64,000 bases of DNA, taken from Selenihalanaerobacter shriftii. Lineage in GTDB: Bacteria > Bacillota > Halanaerobiia > Halobacteroidales > Acetohalobiaceae. The position numbers and the translations under genes were made by a program. Shown here piece after piece: positions 62,599 through 64,000 of the stretch. The stretch spans positions 124,001 through 188,000 of the forward strand of contig NZ_FUWM01000005.1 of the NCBI RefSeq assembly GCF_900167185.1, written 5' to 3'. A model generated the notes under the pieces. That model searched no databases and was not told the DNA's origin. It saw nothing but the letters and a program-made list of their open reading frames with translations. How positions within the stretch are numbered: the first letter of the stretch is position 1; the number at the start of each line of letters is the position of its first letter.

Positions 62599-62637
62599 TT
62601 GTCAATTAGACACTTGACACTGTCAAATAATTTGACA
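62599..62637 (+). promoter_or_regulatory. Two TGTCAA/TTGACA dyads, probable enhancer sites
   Basis: TGTCAA-N8-TTGACA (62600-62619) and TGTCAAATAATTTGACA (62621-62637, perfect dyad) lie side by side about 65-100 bp upstream of the -24 element. That is the usual distance for binding sites of a sigma54 activator, most likely the product of the preceding gene. Confidence 0.65.
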
Positions 62638-62661
62638 CATAAAAAGAAAATATTTGATTTG

Positions 62662-62700
62662 AGAACCTATTCTTCCTATAAAGAGTGGGTTCTTTTCTTT
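62662..62700 (+). terminator. Rho-independent terminator of the sigma54 activator gene
   Basis: AGAACC (62662-62667) pairs with GGTTCT (62688-62693), with further TTCTT/AAGAG pairing inside and a T-rich tail. Confidence 0.7.
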
Positions 62701-62716
62701 TGGCATGAAAATTGCA
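62701..62716 (+). promoter_or_regulatory. Sigma54 (-24/-12) promoter
   Basis: TGGCATGAAAATTGCA keeps GG at 62702-62703 and GC at 62714-62715 with exactly 10 nt between them, close to the consensus TGGCACG-N4-TTGCW. It lies about 130 bp ahead of the ferredoxin gene. Confidence 0.85.
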
Positions 62717-62844
62717 TAATTATATATATAAGAAAGTCGAATAATGACGAATAATATTAAATCGTTTTATAGTTTTTTATTTATAATTGTTAGAAAATAA
62801 AGAATAGAATTTATAATTAAAGAATGAGAAAGGAGGGATGGTAA

Positions 62845-63327
62845 ATGAGTGAAGACAATAATATTAAATTTATTAGTGTTGAGGATGAATTCTGTGAAGG
62901 ATGTAAAAATTGTGAATTGGCTTGTGCCAAGAGACAAGTGCAAAATATTGGCTTAGAGAAAGTTAAAGAATTAGATATAAAGGTAGATCCATATATTGTT
63001 GTTATTAATAATCAAAATAGTAAGAAGGAACCAAACCATTGTCGTCACTGTAGGGAAGCTGCTTGTATGGAGAGGTGTCCAGTAGATGCTATTTATAGGA
63101 AAAATGGTATAGTGCTTGTTGATGAAGAAGATTGTGTAGGTTGTGGATTATGTGAAAAAGCCTGCCCTTATGATGTAATGATAGTGAGATCAAGAATAGA
63201 CAAAAACAATAATAAATCAGTGGCAAAGAAATGTGATTTATGCCAAGATAGACAGGAAGTTGGCAAAAAGCCAGCTTGCTTTGAAAATTGTCCAACTAAT
63301 GCACTGCAATTAGAAAATATGAATTAG
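62845..63327 (+). CDS. cooF: CooF-like polyferredoxin
   Basis: A 160-residue electron carrier with four 4Fe-4S motifs in CooF order: CEGCKNCELACAKRQ, CRHCREAACMERCPVD, CVGCGLCEKACPYD and CDLCQDRQEVGKKPACFENCP. It precedes a CO dehydrogenase gene by 22 nt, the classic cooF-cooS arrangement in which CooF takes electrons from CO oxidation to a hydrogenase or other acceptor. It is a distant paralog of the ferredoxin at 37332. AAAGGAGGGATGGTAA precedes ATG 62845. Confidence 0.9.
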   Translation: MSEDNNIKFISVEDEFCEGCKNCELACAKRQVQNIGLEKVKELDIKVDPYIVVINNQNSKKEPNHCRHCREAACMERCPVDAIYRKNGIVLVDEEDCVGCGLCEKACPYDVMIVRSRIDKNNNKSVAKKCDLCQDRQEVGKKPACFENCPTNALQLENMN

Positions 63328-63349
63328 AATATATAAAAGGGGTGATAAT

Positions 63350-64000
63350 ATGAATAAATGTCATAATTGTTCAGATGAATCTTTAATTAATAAAGCTGAA
63401 AAAGAAGGAATAGATTTAGTTTGGGATCGACACGAAGCTATGCAGCCCCAATGTGGATTTGGTGAACAAGGGATCTGTTGTCGAATCTGTATTAAGGGAC
63501 CTTGTCGAATTGACCCTTATGGAAATGGTCCTCAAGAGGGAATATGCGGAGCTGATGCAGATACAATAGTGGCTCGTAATTTAATAAGAATGATTGCTTC
63601 AGGGACAGCTGCTCATTCACTGCATGGGAAAGAGATAGCGAAGACATTATTAGAAGTAGCCCATGATGAGGTTGATAGTTATGAGGTTAAAGATGTTGAT
63701 AAATTAAAAAATATTGCTAAAAAGTTGGAAATAAAAGTTGAAGATAAGAGTGTAAAAGAGTTAGCAGAAGAAGTTGCTTATGAAACTTTGAAAGATTATA
63801 CTCGATTTGAAGATGAGCCATGTAATTGGTTAGCTAATACTATAACTGAACAAAGATTAAGTAAATTAGAAGACTTAGATATTGCTTTAAATAATATTGA
63901 ATCTTCAGTAACTGATATTATGTCGAGAACTCATGTCGGTACTGATGCAGATCCATTGAATCTATTACTAGCTGGATTAAAGTGTGCTCTAGGAGATTAT
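63350..64000 (+). CDS. cooS: Monofunctional Ni-Fe CO dehydrogenase (5' part, runs off the window)
   Basis: ATG 63350 behind AAAGGGGTGATAAT opens 217 codons that continue past the edge. Cys35, Cys43, Cys44, Cys47, Cys52 and Cys66 (CGFGEQGICCRIC...GICG) supply the D- and B-cluster ligands. The rest aligns clearly with acsA, including VARNLIRMIASGTAAHS and DADPLNLLLAGLKCALGDY. An extra N-terminal CHNC pair is absent from acsA. Pairing with cooF rather than acsB indicates an energy-linked or CO-scavenging enzyme. The C-cluster half is not visible. Confidence 0.93.
   Translation, partial: MNKCHNCSDESLINKAEKEGIDLVWDRHEAMQPQCGFGEQGICCRICIKGPCRIDPYGNGPQEGICGADADTIVARNLIRMIASGTAAHSLHGKEIAKTLLEVAHDEVDSYEVKDVDKLKNIAKKLEIKVEDKSVKELAEEVAYETLKDYTRFEDEPCNWLANTITEQRLSKLEDLDIALNNIESSVTDIMSRTHVGTDADPLNLLLAGLKCALGDY

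Overview
The window is AT-rich, densely coded DNA that most probably comes from an anaerobic, spore-forming, halophilic acetogen of the Halanaerobiales (an Acetohalobium-like member of the Halobacteroidaceae). This is inferred from the near-complete carbonyl branch of the Wood-Ljungdahl pathway, spore genes (spore photoproduct lyase, SPOCS-type proteins), a LytS-type diguanylate cyclase, oxygen-defence genes and AT-rich codon use. No rRNA, tRNA, CRISPR array or intact mobile element was seen.

Region 1 (1-23 kb) is mostly housekeeping and accessory. It holds a NitT/TauT-type ABC importer, a degraded reverse-strand gene, a DUF445 protein, an SbcD-like nuclease with a membrane-anchored SMC-like YhaN partner, and a lipid-kinase-like protein. 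A glyoxalase is divergent from a glutamate-cysteine ligase/ATP-grasp pair, with Fur-family-like boxes between them. The pair runs into queDEC (7-deazaguanine). Then come a PilZN-MinD fusion, small conserved proteins, a GGDEF protein and a VWA protein.

Region 2 (23-38.6 kb) is the acetogenesis core: cooC, an unexplained structured leader of about 320 nt, acsA/cooS, acsB, acsC, an ASKHA corrinoid activator, a second CooC-like ATPase, acsD and acsE. After a strong terminator comes a five-gene flavin/iron-sulfur diaphorase module (NuoE-, 2Fe-2S-, NuoF-, CooF- and HoxU-like) with no hydrogenase or formate dehydrogenase catalytic subunit beside it. It probably links NAD(H), ferredoxin and the CODH/ACS system.

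Region 3 (38.6-55.8 kb) has a large UPF0182 membrane protein, a tail-anchored unknown, VanW, three overlapping M42 peptidases, a methyltransferase, an octaheme HAO-type cytochrome, a 127-bp palindromic element, a malic enzyme, a zinc-ribbon protein coupled to SplB, a rubrerythrin-type diiron protein behind a folded leader, DUF1385 and an NSS symporter.

Region 4 (55.8-60.4 kb) is the least explained and most interesting part. Six paralogous small proteins, five of them strikingly Cys-rich and apparently built on an Sm-like beta-barrel pattern, are flanked by two SPOCS/DUF3794-like proteins. Seven promoter-like sequences share an AC-N16/17-(C/A)(A/G)TA pattern resembling sporulation sigma-K promoters. 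I interpret it as an undescribed spore coat or exosporium cluster.

Region 5 (60.6-64 kb) encodes a V4R-PAS-sigma54 activator, a pair of TGTCAA dyads, a textbook -24/-12 promoter, a CooF-like ferredoxin and the start of a second CO dehydrogenase cut off by the window edge. This suggests a ligand-responsive, possibly CO-responsive, sigma54 circuit.
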